Positions 41,076 through 50,573 of a DNA stretch of 64,000 nt are shown in pieces (within the stretch, counting starts at the first letter, position 1; each line of letters opens with the position of its first letter). The notes beneath the pieces were generated by a model. It saw only the letters and a program-made list of their open reading frames with translations. It ran no database searches and had not been told where the DNA came from. The stretch lies in NCBI GenBank assembly GCA_024515975.1, contig JAMSKV010000002.1, forward strand, positions 186,001 to 250,000, in the 5' to 3' direction. Both the position numbers and the translations under genes were made by a program. This DNA is from Endosaccharibacter trunci. Lineage in GTDB: Bacteria; Pseudomonadota; Alphaproteobacteria; Acetobacterales; Acetobacteraceae.

Positions 41076-42329
41076 TCACGGCACCAGCACCGCCCGGAAA
41101 TCGTTGACGTTCGTGCCCGTCGGTCCGGTGCGGACCAGATCGCCCAGGGCATCGAAGAAACGGTTGCTGTCATGTCCGGTCAGCAGCGCGTGCGGGTCGA
41201 GGCCGATCCCGGCGGCGCGACGCAGCGTATCCGGACGCACGATCGCCCCCGCCGCATCGCTGTCGCCGTCGATCCCGTCCGTATCCGCCATCAGCGCCCA
41301 GCATCCGGACGGCGCGGACAGAGCAAAGGCGAGCGCCGCTTCCGTGTTGCGTCCGCCGCGTCCGGCCGGACCGTCGCCGATACTCACGGTGGTCTCGCCG
41401 CCACTCAGAAGCACGCAGGGCGCGGGCAAGGGCGCGCCATGCTCGCGTACCGAACGGGCAATCCCGGCCAGGAGGCGCCCGAGTTCGCGGCTTTCGCCCT
41501 CCAGCGCATCGCCCAGCACGATCGGGGTGATCCCGCCGGCGCGTGCCCTTGAGGCGGCAGCCTCCAGGCTCGCGAACGGCGTGGCCAGCATGCGGATGTC
41601 GGAGTCCGGCAGGTCCGTGGCAGCCCCTGTCATGCGGTCCAGCAAGGCGCGCACCGCCTCCGGCACTGCGATCCGATAGTGGTGCAGGACACGAAGGGCG
41701 TCCGCGCCGTTTCCCCGCCCTGGCAAGGTCGGGCCGGAGGCGATATCCGCCGGATTGTCGCCCGGAATATCGCTGATCAGCAGCGTCACCACGCGCGCCG
41801 GCGCGGCGGCGACGGCCAGGGCTCCGTTCTTGATCGCCGAAAGCTGGCGCCGGACCAGGTTGATCTCGCCGATCGCGGCGCCCGAGCGCAGCAGGGCGCT
41901 GGTGAGAGCGCTTTTCTGCTCAAGCGTGATGCCTGGCGCCGGTACTGCCAGAAGGGCGGACCCGCCGCCGGAGACCAGCGCCAGAACCAGATCGTCCGGT
42001 TCCAGCCCGCGCACCAGCTCCAGCATCCGGCGCCCGGCCTGCTCGCTGCGCTCGTCCGGCTTCGGATGCGACGCGTCGAGCACCGTGATCCGGTTGCATC
42101 CGGCGCGATCCTGCCCGGCCGGGACCGCCACCGCCCCCTCGATCCGCACATCCGGCCAGCATCTCTCCAGCGCCGCCGCCATCCGTGCCGACGCCTTGCC
42201 GCCACCGACGACCACGCAGCGGCCGGAGCGGGGTTTTTCCGGCAGATGCCGCTCCAGCGTCAGGGCCGGGTCCGCCGCCGCCACCGCCGCGTCGAAGAGG
42301 GAGCGCAGAAACGCGGCCTCGTTGTTCAC
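41076..42329 (-). CDS. glycerate 2-kinase (DUF4147 + MOFRL; GckA/TtuD type)
   Basis: 417 residues from GTG 42329, five bases after the uraH stop. N-terminal domain: FLRSLFDAAVAAADPALTLE, CVVVGGGKASARMAAALER, VLDASHPKPDERSEQAGRRM, LVLALVSGGGSALLAVPAPG and INLVRRQLSAIKNGALAVAA. The C-terminal MOFRL domain shows CVLLSGGETTVSIG and ALMADTDGIDGDSDAAGAIV. It phosphorylates glycerate at carbon 2. After allantoin breakdown, glyoxylate is turned to glycerate, so placement with uraH fits ureide catabolism. Confidence 0.88.
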   Translation of the reverse strand: MNNEAAFLRSLFDAAVAAADPALTLERHLPEKPRSGRCVVVGGGKASARMAAALERCWPDVRIEGAVAVPAGQDRAGCNRITVLDASHPKPDERSEQAGRRMLELVRGLEPDDLVLALVSGGGSALLAVPAPGITLEQKSALTSALLRSGAAIGEINLVRRQLSAIKNGALAVAAAPARVVTLLISDIPGDNPADIASGPTLPGRGNGADALRVLHHYRIAVPEAVRALLDRMTGAATDLPDSDIRMLATPFASLEAAASRARAGGITPIVLGDALEGESRELGRLLAGIARSVREHGAPLPAPCVLLSGGETTVSIGDGPAGRGGRNTEAALAFALSAPSGCWALMADTDGIDGDSDAAGAIVRPDTLRRAAGIGLDPHALLTGHDSNRFFDALGDLVRTGPTGTNVNDFRAVLVP

Positions 42330-42334
42330 CGGCC

Positions 42335-42679
42335 TCAACTGCCGCGATAGGTGCTGTAGCCGAACGGCGACAGGATCAGCGGCACGTGATGATGCGCGCC
42401 CGGATCGGCGACCACGAAGCGGATCGGGATCTCGTCGAAGAAGCCGGGCGCGTCGCCGCGCCATTCGCCGACATGGAACACCAGCTCGTGCGGCCCGGCC
42501 CGAAGCGCGTCGCCCTGCAGCAGTGGCGTGTCGCAGCGCCCGTCCGTATTGGTGCGGAAATCCCCCAGCGCTTCGCGTCCGGCGGCGCCGATGCGAAACA
42601 AGGACAGGCGCAGCCCCGCACCAGGGCGTCCGGCAGCGGTATCAAGCACATGGGTGGTGAGTCGGCCTCCGGCTTGCAT
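42335..42679 (-). CDS. uraH: 5-hydroxyisourate hydrolase
   Basis: 114 residues from ATG 42679; the frame is open further upstream but this start fits the family. A transthyretin-like protein hydrolysing 5-hydroxyisourate on the way from urate to allantoin. Seen are the N-terminal [20 protein letters not shown] (catalytic His), [35 protein letters not shown] with the diagnostic YRGS end. Overlap-close to the glycerate kinase gene and divergent from the amidohydrolase with only 37 bases between starts. Confidence 0.92.
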   Translation of the reverse strand: MQAGGRLTTHVLDTAAGRPGAGLRLSLFRIGAAGREALGDFRTNTDGRCDTPLLQGDALRAGPHELVFHVGEWRGDAPGFFDEIPIRFVVADPGAHHHVPLILSPFGYSTYRGS

Positions 42680-42716
42680 GGACGCTCCCGTATCAGGCGA
42701 TGATGGAAGGAACAGC

Positions 42717-43982
42717 ATGCCGGCTCCGAACGCGACGGAAAAGCGCCCCGAGGCCGGCATCGTGCTGATGCAGCGCCTCGACGCCCTGGCCGAATGCTCG
42801 GACGAGTCCGGCGCGCTGACCCGCTTGTTCCTGTCGCCTGCGCACAGGCGGGCGATCAACCGTGTTTCCGGCTGGATGCGGGAGGCCGGCCTCGCCGTGT
42901 CGCTCGACGCCGCCGGAACCTTGATCGGCGACTGGCCGGCGCCCAGTCCGGACGCGCCCGTGCTGCTGCTCGGCTCGCATCTCGATACGGTGCGGGATGC
43001 CGGACGCTTCGACGGCGCGTTGGGCGTTCTCGCCGCTCTGGATGCGATCGCGGAGCTGCGCGAGGCCGGGGTGTCGCTACCGTTCGCCGTGCGCCTGCTC
43101 GCCTTCGGGGACGAGGAGGGTGTGCGTTTTCCCGTCACCCTGACCGGCTCACGCGCTTTGGCCGGCACGCTCGATGCCCGCACGCAGCTTGCGGCCGCCG
43201 ACGAGGACGGGATCACGCTCGGCGCCGCCCTGCGCGATTTCGGCCTCGATCCCGCGGGGCTGGACCGGGCCCGGTTCACCGGGCGCGCGCTCGGCTTCGT
43301 TGAACTGCATATCGAGCAGGGCCCGGTGCTGGAGCGGCTCGACCGTCCGCTCGGGATCGTCTCCGCCATCAACGGCGCTGCGCGCTACCGCATCGGCGTG
43401 CAGGGCGAGGCCGGCCATGCCGGCACCGTGCCGATGGCGGGGCGACGCGACGCCCTGGCCGCGGCGGCGGAGATGATGGTGGCGATCCGCCGGATCGGTC
43501 TGGCGCATCCCGGCCTCACCGCCACGGTGGGCCGGATCGAGGCGTTTCCCGGCGCGGTGAACGTGATCCCGGGGCGTGCTCTGTTCACGCTCGATCTGCG
43601 CGCGCCGTCCGATTCCGTGCGTGCGACGGCCTGGGGCGAGATCGATACGGCGCTGCGGCGCATCGCCGCCGAGCACGTCGTCGATATCTCGATCGAGCGC
43701 ACGCACGAAGCCCCCGCCGCACCCTGTGATCCGGCATTGATGGACGCCCTGTCCCGCGCCTGTGCATCCGTCGGCGTGGCGGCTCCGGTTCTGCCCAGCG
43801 GTGCCGGTCATGATGCGATGGCGATGGCCGCTCTTTGTCCAATGGCGATGCTGTTCGTGCGGTGCCGCGGCGGGATCAGCCACAACCCGGCGGAATCGGT
43901 CCGGCCGGCCGATGCCGCGCTGGCCGTGCGCGCCCTGGTCGGGTTCATCCGGAACCTCGTCACCGAGGGAATCTCGTCTTGA
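42717..43982 (+). CDS. allantoate amidohydrolase / N-carbamoyl-amino-acid hydrolase family (M20)
   Basis: 421 residues from ATG 42717 with GGAAGG upstream. A di-metal M20-type amidase: [93 protein letters not shown] and the closing [13 protein letters not shown] carry the metal and substrate residues. The family includes allantoate amidohydrolase (AllC), ureidoglycolate amidase and N-carbamoyl-beta-alanine or L-amino acid hydrolases. Divergent pairing with uraH favours allantoate or ureidoglycolate. Confidence 0.85.
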   Translation: MPAPNATEKRPEAGIVLMQRLDALAECSDESGALTRLFLSPAHRRAINRVSGWMREAGLAVSLDAAGTLIGDWPAPSPDAPVLLLGSHLDTVRDAGRFDGALGVLAALDAIAELREAGVSLPFAVRLLAFGDEEGVRFPVTLTGSRALAGTLDARTQLAAADEDGITLGAALRDFGLDPAGLDRARFTGRALGFVELHIEQGPVLERLDRPLGIVSAINGAARYRIGVQGEAGHAGTVPMAGRRDALAAAAEMMVAIRRIGLAHPGLTATVGRIEAFPGAVNVIPGRALFTLDLRAPSDSVRATAWGEIDTALRRIAAEHVVDISIERTHEAPAAPCDPALMDALSRACASVGVAAPVLPSGAGHDAMAMAALCPMAMLFVRCRGGISHNPAESVRPADAALAVRALVGFIRNLVTEGISS

Positions 43983-44006
43983 CCTCTTCCGGTCAGCGTT
44001 GCGTGG

Positions 44007-44162
44007 TCAGGGCGCCGCGGACGGGCGGCCCGAGGTCGGCGAGGCGCCCGTGATACGCTTGAAGGCGCGGCTGAAGGCTGCCTGCGAGGTGTAGCCGAGG
44101 CGCTCCGCCAGCACGTCGATCGGCACGCGCCCGGCCGAAAGCCACCGTGTGGCGAGCTGCAT
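44007..44162 (-). pseudogene. C-terminal remnant of an AraC-family regulator
   Basis: 51 codons remain of the second AraC helix-turn-helix: MQLATRWLSAGRVPIDVLAE, RLGYTSQAAFSRAFKRITG, then a short tail and stop. Homology continues a few residues upstream of the ATG (PAEL-R) and then stops where an MFS gene fragment begins on the other strand. The effector domain and first helix-turn-helix half are gone. Not expected to be functional. Confidence 0.7.
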
Positions 44163-44169
44163 CCGAAGT

Positions 44170-44403
44170 TCGGCGGGTTGCCTGTGGGCTGGTCGACCTG
44201 GCTCGCGCCGGCGGTGCCGGACCAGACCGAAAGCGCAGGCGGATTGCTGGTGGCGGCGGTGCAGCTGGCGATCGCCGCCGGCGCTGCGGTGGCCGGGCTG
44301 ATCTTCGATCGGCTCGGGATCGCCGGGGTTTTCGTGTGGAGCGGGGCTCCGCTGTGGGGAGCGGCGTTTCTGGTGTGGGTGCGGGTGAAAGCCGTCGCGT
44401 AGA
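44170..44403 (+). pseudogene. C-terminal remnant of an MFS transporter
   Basis: About 77 codons: LPVGWSTWLAPAVPDQTES, AGGLLVAAVQLAIAAGAAV, AGLIFDRLGIAGVFVWSG. This matches the last two or three helices of AraJ/YdhP-type drug and sugar exporters. There is no N-terminal part. The fragment begins at the point where the araC remnant ends, so one deletion appears to have removed both gene starts. Confidence 0.65.
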
Positions 44404-44448
44404 ACCGGCCGAGGCGGGAGAGGGCAACCTCCCCCGCCGGAACCGGGC

Positions 44449-45405
44449 TTACTGTTTCAGGGTGAACGGCGACACGAAATCGCCGGCATTCGCCTTGGTG
44501 ATCAGAACGCAGTTGAACAGCTGCTTCTCGCTGGGCGCGCCGGTCTTGCCCGTCTTCAGAAACGAGTCGGCCTCGTCCACCGCCTTCTTGGCGAACACGG
44601 CCACCGGCTGCAGCACGGTGTATTGCAGCTCGCCCGACTTCACGGCTTCCACCGCGTCGGGGGAACCGTCGAAGCCGCCCACCTTCACGCTGGACAGCTT
44701 GCCGGCTTCCTTCAGCGCGGCGATGGCGCCGAGCGCCATGTCGTCGTTGCCGCTGATGACGCCGATGATGTCCGGATGCGCCTGCAGCAGGTTCTGCATC
44801 TTGTCGTGGCCCTGGGTGCGATCCCAGTTCGCCACCTGCTCGCCGACCTTCTTCAGGTCCGGATACTGGTTCAGAACCGTCGCGTAGCCATTGGAGCGGG
44901 TCGCGGCGTTGTTGTCGGACGGCGAGCCCAGCAGCTCGACATAGTTGCCCTTCTGTCCGACGACCTTCACCCAGCGGGTGGCGCCCAGCGCCGCGCCCTG
45001 CGCGTTGTTGGACACGAGCTGCGCCTTGGCCAGGCCGGCCTGGTTGATCTCGGCGTTCACCAGGAACACCGGGATATTGGCGGCGATCGCCTTCTTCACC
45101 GCGCCGATCGACCCGTTCGCATTGGCCGGATCGAGAATGATCGCCACCGAGTGGTTGGTGATGGCGGTATCGATCAGGTTGCTTTCGGTGTTGGTGTCGC
45201 CCTTGGAGGCGCTGACGCTGGTGGTGTAGCCGAGCTTTTTGGCTTCGGCGTCGGCCACGTTGCCTTCGGCCAGCCAGTACGGGTTGGACGGGTCGTTGAC
45301 GATGATCGTCATCAGGCCGCCGGCGGCATGCGCCTGACCCGGGGCTGCCACGGCGACGGCACCCATCGACAGGGCGGTGACCGCCAGCAATGCAAGTTTC
45401 TTCAT
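44449..45405 (-). CDS. sugar/polyol ABC transporter substrate-binding protein
   Basis: 318 residues from ATG 45405 with a signal peptide (LALLAVTALSMGAVAVAAPG, QAHA). Type I periplasmic binding fold: LMTIIVNDPSNPYWLAEGNV, VAIILDPANANGSIGAVKKA, PVFLVNAEINQAG, GVISGNDDMALGAIAALKEA, VKVGGFDGSPDAVEAVKSG. Last gene of the seven-gene minus-strand operon that starts with dhaK. By context the ligand is probably a polyol such as erythritol, threitol or a related compound; sequence alone does not say. Confidence 0.88.
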   Translation of the reverse strand: MKKLALLAVTALSMGAVAVAAPGQAHAAGGLMTIIVNDPSNPYWLAEGNVADAEAKKLGYTTSVSASKGDTNTESNLIDTAITNHSVAIILDPANANGSIGAVKKAIAANIPVFLVNAEINQAGLAKAQLVSNNAQGAALGATRWVKVVGQKGNYVELLGSPSDNNAATRSNGYATVLNQYPDLKKVGEQVANWDRTQGHDKMQNLLQAHPDIIGVISGNDDMALGAIAALKEAGKLSSVKVGGFDGSPDAVEAVKSGELQYTVLQPVAVFAKKAVDEADSFLKTGKTGAPSEKQLFNCVLITKANAGDFVSPFTLKQ

Positions 45406-45449
45406 TAAGGTCGTTTCCTCTGGTTGTTGGTCGCAGGAAACCGGCCGGT

Positions 45450-46514
45450 TCAGGCCGGAATGGCCGTCTTGGCAGGCGCCTTGGGACGCTTCTTGTACTG
45501 CACAGCGTTTAACAAAACGGCAAGAACGATCACCGCGCCGGTGAAAACCGTCTGCCAGTACGAAGAAATTCCGACGATCACCAGACCGTCGGACAGGAAG
45601 CCGATCACGAACGCGCCCAGCATGGTGCCGCGCAGCGTGCCGCGGCCGCCGGTCAGCGCGGCGCCGCCGATCACGACCGCCGCGATCGCGGTCAGCTCGT
45701 AGGACAGGCCGGCGGTCGGGCCGGCGGAGGTCAGCTGCGAGGAGAGGATCAGCCCGGCGATCGCGGCGCACAGGCCGGACAGCGCGTAGACCGAAATCTG
45801 CACCCGCTTCACCGGCACGCCAGCCAGCTCGGCCGCGCGCTCGTTGCCGCCCGACGCATACAGCCAACGGCCGAACGCGGTGCGCGCCAGCGCGAGATTG
45901 GCGATCAGCGCAATCACCAGCAGAACCAGCACGCCGATCGGCACGCCGAACAGATGGTTGAAGCCGAGCCAGTCGAAGCCGGTATTCCCAAGGGCCGGCT
46001 GGCCGCCGAGATTGTTGTAGGTCAATCCGTTGGTGATCAGCAGCGCTGCACCGCGCGCCACATACATCACGCCCAGGGTCGCCACGAAGGCCGGGACCTT
46101 GAAGCGCGCCACCAGAACGCCGTTCACCAGGCCCACCAGGGCGCCGAACGCGCAGGTGAGCACCGCCACGACCCAGACCGGCGGATAGAAGGTGTATCCG
46201 CCCAGGGACACGCCTTGCATCAGGAAGCCCGCGACCACGCCGCACAGCCCGAGCGTGGAACCGACCGAAAGGTCGATGCCGCCGTTCAGGATCACCAGCA
46301 GCATGCCCACCGCCAGAATGCCGAAGATCGCGACATGCGAGGCCATGGTGAGGAAGTTGCCGAGCGAGAAGTAGTTCGGCGACAGGGCCGAGAACACGGC
46401 GATGATCACGATCAGCGCGAAGAAGGCGCGGCCTTCCAGCAGCAGCCGTCCGATCTCTATGTTGCCAAGGCCGCCCGAGACCGGTCCCGCCTTGCTGTTC
46501 TGCATGTTCGTCAT
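45450..46514 (-). CDS. sugar/polyol ABC transporter permease (RbsC type)
   Basis: 354 residues from ATG 46514. About ten membrane helices with the RbsC family motifs: GMLLVILNGGIDLSVGSTLG, VPAFVATLGVMYVARGAALL, YASGGNERAAELAGVPV (ATPase-contact loop), LTAIAAVVIGGAALTGGRGT and a basic C-terminus. It lies 31 bases after the ATPase stop. The N-terminus is about 20 residues longer than the first permease in the window at 6752. Confidence 0.9.
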   Translation of the reverse strand: MTNMQNSKAGPVSGGLGNIEIGRLLLEGRAFFALIVIIAVFSALSPNYFSLGNFLTMASHVAIFGILAVGMLLVILNGGIDLSVGSTLGLCGVVAGFLMQGVSLGGYTFYPPVWVVAVLTCAFGALVGLVNGVLVARFKVPAFVATLGVMYVARGAALLITNGLTYNNLGGQPALGNTGFDWLGFNHLFGVPIGVLVLLVIALIANLALARTAFGRWLYASGGNERAAELAGVPVKRVQISVYALSGLCAAIAGLILSSQLTSAGPTAGLSYELTAIAAVVIGGAALTGGRGTLRGTMLGAFVIGFLSDGLVIVGISSYWQTVFTGAVIVLAVLLNAVQYKKRPKAPAKTAIPA

Positions 46515-46545
46515 GGACGCAAACTCTGTTCGGGGTCGGTTTCGG

Positions 46546-48084
46546 TCAGTGAATCGCGGCGTCGTGGGCCACGGCTTCGCCGGACGCGGCCATGATGTCC
46601 TCCTTGGGAACATCCGGCCCGAACTCGGCGGAGATCCGGCCCTTGCTCATCACGATGATCCTGTGGGCGATCGACAGGCATTCCTGGACCTCCGAGGTGG
46701 AGTACACCACCGCCAGGCCCTGGCTCGCCTTCTCGCCCAGCAGGCGGAACACCTCGGCCTTGGCGCCGATGTCGATGCCGCGAGACGGTTCGTCCAGCAG
46801 GATCACGCGGGGCCCTGTGGCCAGCATCTTGCCGATCACCACCTTCTGCTGGTTGCCGCCTGACAGCGAGCCGATCGCGGCGCGTCCCCCGGCGGTCTTG
46901 ATGTGCACGTCGCGAATCTGGTCCTGCACGATCTGCTTCTCGCGCGCGGGCTGGGTCAGCATCCGACGCACGAAACTGCCGATGCTGGCCAGGGTCAGGT
47001 TCTCGCCGACGCTCATGGTCTGCACCAGGCCGTCGCGCTGGCGATCCTCCGGCACCAGCACCAGGCCGCGTTCGATGCGCGCCGCGATCGACAGCCCGTC
47101 CAGCGAGCGCCCTTCCAGCTTCACGTCGCCGCCTGCCAACTTCACGCGCCCGGCGACGGCTTCCAGAAGCTCGGTGCGCCCGGCGCCCATCAGCCCGTAG
47201 ATGCAGACGATCTCGCCGGCGCGGACGTCCAGCGACAGATTGTCGACCAGCAGGGCGCCCTTGTTCTTGTCCTCGACACAGGCGCCGGACACGGACAGGA
47301 CCACGTCGCCGAATTCGTAGCCGCCCGGAGGAGAGCCGCGATCGTAATGGTCGCCCACCATGTGGCGCACGATCCATTCCAGATCGATCTCGCTGCGCTC
47401 GGCATTCGCCGTCATCGCGCCGTCGCGCAGCACCACAGCGTAGTCGGTGATCTGCAGCGCCTCTTCCAGATGGTGCGAGATATAGACGATGGACACGCCG
47501 CGGCTGGTCAGGTCGCGGATCACCTTGAACAGAACCTCGACCTCGCTCGCCGACAGCGCGGAGGTGGGCTCGTCCATGATTAGGATGCGTGCATTGACCG
47601 ACAAAGCGCGCGCGATCTCGACGATCTGCTGCTGGCCGAGGCGGAGTTCCTCGACGAGCGTACTGGGGTCGATCTCTTCTTCCAGCTCGCGCATCAGGGC
47701 AGCGGTCTGCCGGGTTTCCTCGGCATAATCCACGCCGGTCGCGTTGCGGATCTCGCGTCCCAGGAAGATGTTGTCGCGCACGCTCATGTTGGGCGCGAGG
47801 CTCAGCTCCTGGTGGATGATCGACACGCCCCGGTCGCGTGCGTCCACGGTCGAGGAGAATACGACCGGCGCGCCATCCAGCACGATCTCGCCCGAGGTCG
47901 GCGTCGTCACGCCGGACAGGATCTTCATCAGCGTCGACTTCCCGGCGCCGTTCTCGCCGAACAGCGTCGTGACCTTGCCGCGATGGATCGCGAAGTTCAC
48001 GCCCTTCAACGCCCGGGTGGCGCCGTATGTCTTGACGATGTCGCGCGCCTCGAGAACGACGCTGTCTGCCGTCGCGTCGCTCAT
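46546..48084 (-). CDS. sugar/polyol ABC transporter ATP-binding protein
   Basis: 512 residues with two ATPase halves. First half: Walker A GENGAGKSTLMKILSG, and IARALSVNARILIMDEPTSA (Walker B). Second half: GLMGAGRTELLEAVAGRV (degenerate P-loop) and LSGGNQQKVVIGKMLATG with ILLDEPSRGIDIGAK. The start overlaps the stop of the DUF2291 gene by four bases. Only about half identical by eye to the ATPase at 5179, so the two importers are paralogs rather than a recent duplication. Confidence 0.9.
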   Translation of the reverse strand: MSDATADSVVLEARDIVKTYGATRALKGVNFAIHRGKVTTLFGENGAGKSTLMKILSGVTTPTSGEIVLDGAPVVFSSTVDARDRGVSIIHQELSLAPNMSVRDNIFLGREIRNATGVDYAEETRQTAALMRELEEEIDPSTLVEELRLGQQQIVEIARALSVNARILIMDEPTSALSASEVEVLFKVIRDLTSRGVSIVYISHHLEEALQITDYAVVLRDGAMTANAERSEIDLEWIVRHMVGDHYDRGSPPGGYEFGDVVLSVSGACVEDKNKGALLVDNLSLDVRAGEIVCIYGLMGAGRTELLEAVAGRVKLAGGDVKLEGRSLDGLSIAARIERGLVLVPEDRQRDGLVQTMSVGENLTLASIGSFVRRMLTQPAREKQIVQDQIRDVHIKTAGGRAAIGSLSGGNQQKVVIGKMLATGPRVILLDEPSRGIDIGAKAEVFRLLGEKASQGLAVVYSTSEVQECLSIAHRIIVMSKGRISAEFGPDVPKEDIMAASGEAVAHDAAIH

Positions 48085-48722
48085 TTCACGTCCATCTCGA
48101 CCGGCGTCACCGTCCAGGTTCCGGGATCGGACAACTGGAACACGCCCACCACGGTCACGGTCTTTCCGGCCAGGTCCGTGTCGCCGAGCTTGGCCAGAAC
48201 GGCTTTCTTCATCGCGGTGTTCAGCGCGGCGCCGGCGTTCTGGTAGTCGATCTGGTTCGAGAACTGGCCGAACTGGATCTTGCCGGTGGCGTCGCGAAGA
48301 TCCGTGCCCATGATGGCGGGGCCCGTCTGCACGGAAATCTTCGGCGTGTCGCCGATCCCGTCGATCTTGAATGGAACGGTGCCGCTATCGTCGTCCTTCT
48401 TGCCGGCGATGCCGGTGAAGCGCACGCAATATTCCGCCGCGCCATCCGTCACCACGGCGTATTGCTTCTGCGCCGCGTCCGGATCCTTTTTGAGCGCATC
48501 GGCGAGAACCGTGGCGTCCACCGCCTTGGCGATGATCGCATCGCGCACCTTGGGAAACTGTGTCTCGCCGTAGCTGGCGGCCGAGAAGACGCCGGGCTGC
48601 GGCGCGCCGGGCGCGCCGTTCCGCACGACCTTGGTGTCGAGCGCCATCGCGGCCACCAGCACGAAAGCGGCGCCGGCCACGAGAACGGTTCGGAGTGTGG
48701 GACTGGTCCGCTGCTTGGTCAT
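48081..48722 (-). CDS. DUF2291 family periplasmic protein
   Basis: 213 residues with one N-terminal membrane anchor (LRTVLVAGAAFVLVAAMALD) followed by the family's TKVV motif. Periplasmic body: FSAASYGETQFPKVRDAI, VDATVLADALKKDPDAAQ, YCVRFTGIAG, IQFGQFSNQIDYQNAGAALN. DUF2291 proteins are found almost only inside RbsABC-like sugar importer operons and are probably accessory subunits. Here it sits between the dehydrogenase and the ATPase gene. Confidence 0.83.
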   Translation of the reverse strand: MTKQRTSPTLRTVLVAGAAFVLVAAMALDTKVVRNGAPGAPQPGVFSAASYGETQFPKVRDAIIAKAVDATVLADALKKDPDAAQKQYAVVTDGAAEYCVRFTGIAGKKDDDSGTVPFKIDGIGDTPKISVQTGPAIMGTDLRDATGKIQFGQFSNQIDYQNAGAALNTAMKKAVLAKLGDTDLAGKTVTVVGVFQLSDPGTWTVTPVEMDVK

Positions 48723-48815
48723 GCTGTGTCGCCGCCGGGCGAGAGACCGGGGTGTCTCTCGCCGCGTGCGTCCTTGCTCGGGTCTGAACGAACTCGCTTG
48801 CGTCGTCTGACGCCC

Positions 48816-49904
48816 TTATTCGGGGATCAGGACGATCTTGATCGAGCCGTCGCCTTTCTTCATCAGGTCGAAGCCTTCCTTGAACTTCGACAGCGGCAGC
48901 TTGTGCGTCACCACGCCCTCGGTCGGCAGACGGCCATCGGCGATGGCGGCGATGGTGAACGGGTAGCAGTAGGGGCCCAGATGGGCGCCGTACAGGTCGA
49001 GCTGCTTGCGGTCGGAGATGATCGACCAGTCGGCCGTCACCTCGTGACCGAACACGGAGAACTCCACGAAGCGGCCCAGCTTGCGGATCATGTTCAGACC
49101 CTGGGTGACGCTGGATTCGTGGCCGGTTGCCTCGATATAGACGTCGCAGCCATAGCCGTCGGTGAGGTCCTTCACCTTCTGGACCACGTCCTCCTTGAAC
49201 GGGTTCATGACGATGTCGGCGCCGAACTTCTTGGCCAGCTCCAGACGGTCGTCCTTGCCGTCGAGCACGATCAGCTTGGACGGGTTCTTGAGCCGCGCAG
49301 CACCCACCATGCCGAGGCCGAGCGGTCCGGCGCCGGACAGGACCACCACGTCGTCGAGCTGGATCAGGCCGCGATTCACCGCATGCACGGAGCAGGCATA
49401 GGGCTCGGCGAGGACGATCTTCTCCATCGGAACGTCGTCCGGCAGGCGGTGCGTGCGGCTTTCCTTGGGAAAGCGCATGTACTTCGCCATGCCGCCATTG
49501 ACGTTGTTCTGGAAGCCGTAGACGTCGTGCTTCTCGCACATCCAGTATTCGCCGCGGCCGCAATAGCGGCACTTCTCGCACGGCACGATCTGCTCGGAGA
49601 TCAGCCGGTCGCCGACTTTGTACTGGCCGGAGGCGGCGACGTTGGCGCCGATCTCGACTGCGCGGCCGATGAATTCGTGGCCCGGGATCATCGGCGCCTT
49701 CACGTAGCGCGCCTGACCCTTGTTGTCGCCCCAGAAGGACGGCGCCCCCTGGAAGGTCTTGATGTCGCTGGCGCAGATTCCGCAGGCCTCGACCTCGATG
49801 ATGATGTCGTCCGGACCGGCGCGCGGCACGTCGACTTCCTCGAGACGGTAGTCGCCCGGTTCGTAGGCGACGACGGCCATCATCTTTTCAGGCAGGGTGG
49901 TCAT
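48816..49904 (-). CDS. zinc-dependent alcohol dehydrogenase, erythritol/L-threitol dehydrogenase (EltD)-like
   Basis: 362 residues. MDR-family dehydrogenase with catalytic zinc ligands in EACGICASDIKTF and IPGHEFIGRAVEIG, the structural zinc Cys4 in VPCEKCRYCGRGEYWMCEKH and NAD site VVLSGAGPLGLGMVGAARL. From memory it follows Mycobacterium smegmatis EltD closely over the whole length, including FWGD, LISEQIVPCEKC, DVYIEATGHESSVTQGLNMI, and DWSIISDRKQLDLYGAHLGP then YCYPFTIAAI. EltD oxidises erythritol or L-threitol to L-erythrulose, which fits the neighbouring kinase. Other polyols remain possible. Confidence 0.8.
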   Translation of the reverse strand: MTTLPEKMMAVVAYEPGDYRLEEVDVPRAGPDDIIIEVEACGICASDIKTFQGAPSFWGDNKGQARYVKAPMIPGHEFIGRAVEIGANVAASGQYKVGDRLISEQIVPCEKCRYCGRGEYWMCEKHDVYGFQNNVNGGMAKYMRFPKESRTHRLPDDVPMEKIVLAEPYACSVHAVNRGLIQLDDVVVLSGAGPLGLGMVGAARLKNPSKLIVLDGKDDRLELAKKFGADIVMNPFKEDVVQKVKDLTDGYGCDVYIEATGHESSVTQGLNMIRKLGRFVEFSVFGHEVTADWSIISDRKQLDLYGAHLGPYCYPFTIAAIADGRLPTEGVVTHKLPLSKFKEGFDLMKKGDGSIKIVLIPE

Positions 49905-49917
49905 GATTGCTGTTCTC

Positions 49918-50562
49918 TCAGGAGAGACGCTCGCTCAGCCCATTGGCCAGCGTGCGCAGGATCAGTTCGCAGGAGGCGGCGCCGGCATCGAGCACGCCGC
50001 GGGAACGCTCGCCGAGCCGGGCGGCGCGTCCGCGCTTCGCCACCAGATCGCGCGTGGATTCGAGACCGGAAGCGGCGGCCTCGCGGATCGCCGCCAGGGC
50101 GGAGACCAGGGTCTCGTTCGCCGCTTCGGCCTTCTCGGCCGCTTCGCGCGCCGGCACCAGCACGTCCATCAGCGTCTTGTCGCCCACCTTGGCGTCGCCC
50201 AGATCGGCGATGGCGCCTTCGGCGGCCTTCAGCATGGCGGCGAGGGCGGCCACGTCGATCGCCTGTCGCCCTTCGAGCGTGTCGGACATCTCGGTGAAGA
50301 GGGAGCCGTAGAGCGGCCCCATCGAGCCGCCGATATCGGACAGGAGGGTGTCGCCAACAACGGCGAAGCCCTGCCGCAGATCGAGATCCTTGCCGTCCAG
50401 GCGTTCCAGCACCATGCGGAACCCCTTGGCCATGTTGACGCCGTGGTCGCCATCGCCGGTGGCACCGTCGATCTCGGAAAGGTGGTCGCGCGCATCGATC
50501 ACCGCGTGGGCGATCTCCGGCACCACCGGGGCGGCGTCGGAAAGGGTAATTCTGTCAGCCAT
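49918..50562 (-). CDS. dhaL: dihydroxyacetone/erythrulose kinase, DhaL domain subunit
   Basis: 214 residues from ATG 50562. DhaL fold binding nucleotide: LSEIDGATGDGDHGVNMAKG (metal-binding Asp cluster), GDTLLSDIGGSMGPLYGSLF, VGDKTLMDVLVPAREAAEKA, and GRAARLGERSRGVLDAGAAS with the phosphate-contacting loop. DhaK is a separate protein 11 bases upstream. In M. smegmatis such pairs or fusions phosphorylate erythrulose rather than dihydroxyacetone; the EltD-like neighbour supports that. No PTS DhaM is present, so it is likely ATP-dependent. Confidence 0.88.
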   Translation of the reverse strand: MADRITLSDAAPVVPEIAHAVIDARDHLSEIDGATGDGDHGVNMAKGFRMVLERLDGKDLDLRQGFAVVGDTLLSDIGGSMGPLYGSLFTEMSDTLEGRQAIDVAALAAMLKAAEGAIADLGDAKVGDKTLMDVLVPAREAAEKAEAANETLVSALAAIREAAASGLESTRDLVAKRGRAARLGERSRGVLDAGAASCELILRTLANGLSERLS

Positions 50563-50573
50563 GGATTGTTCCT

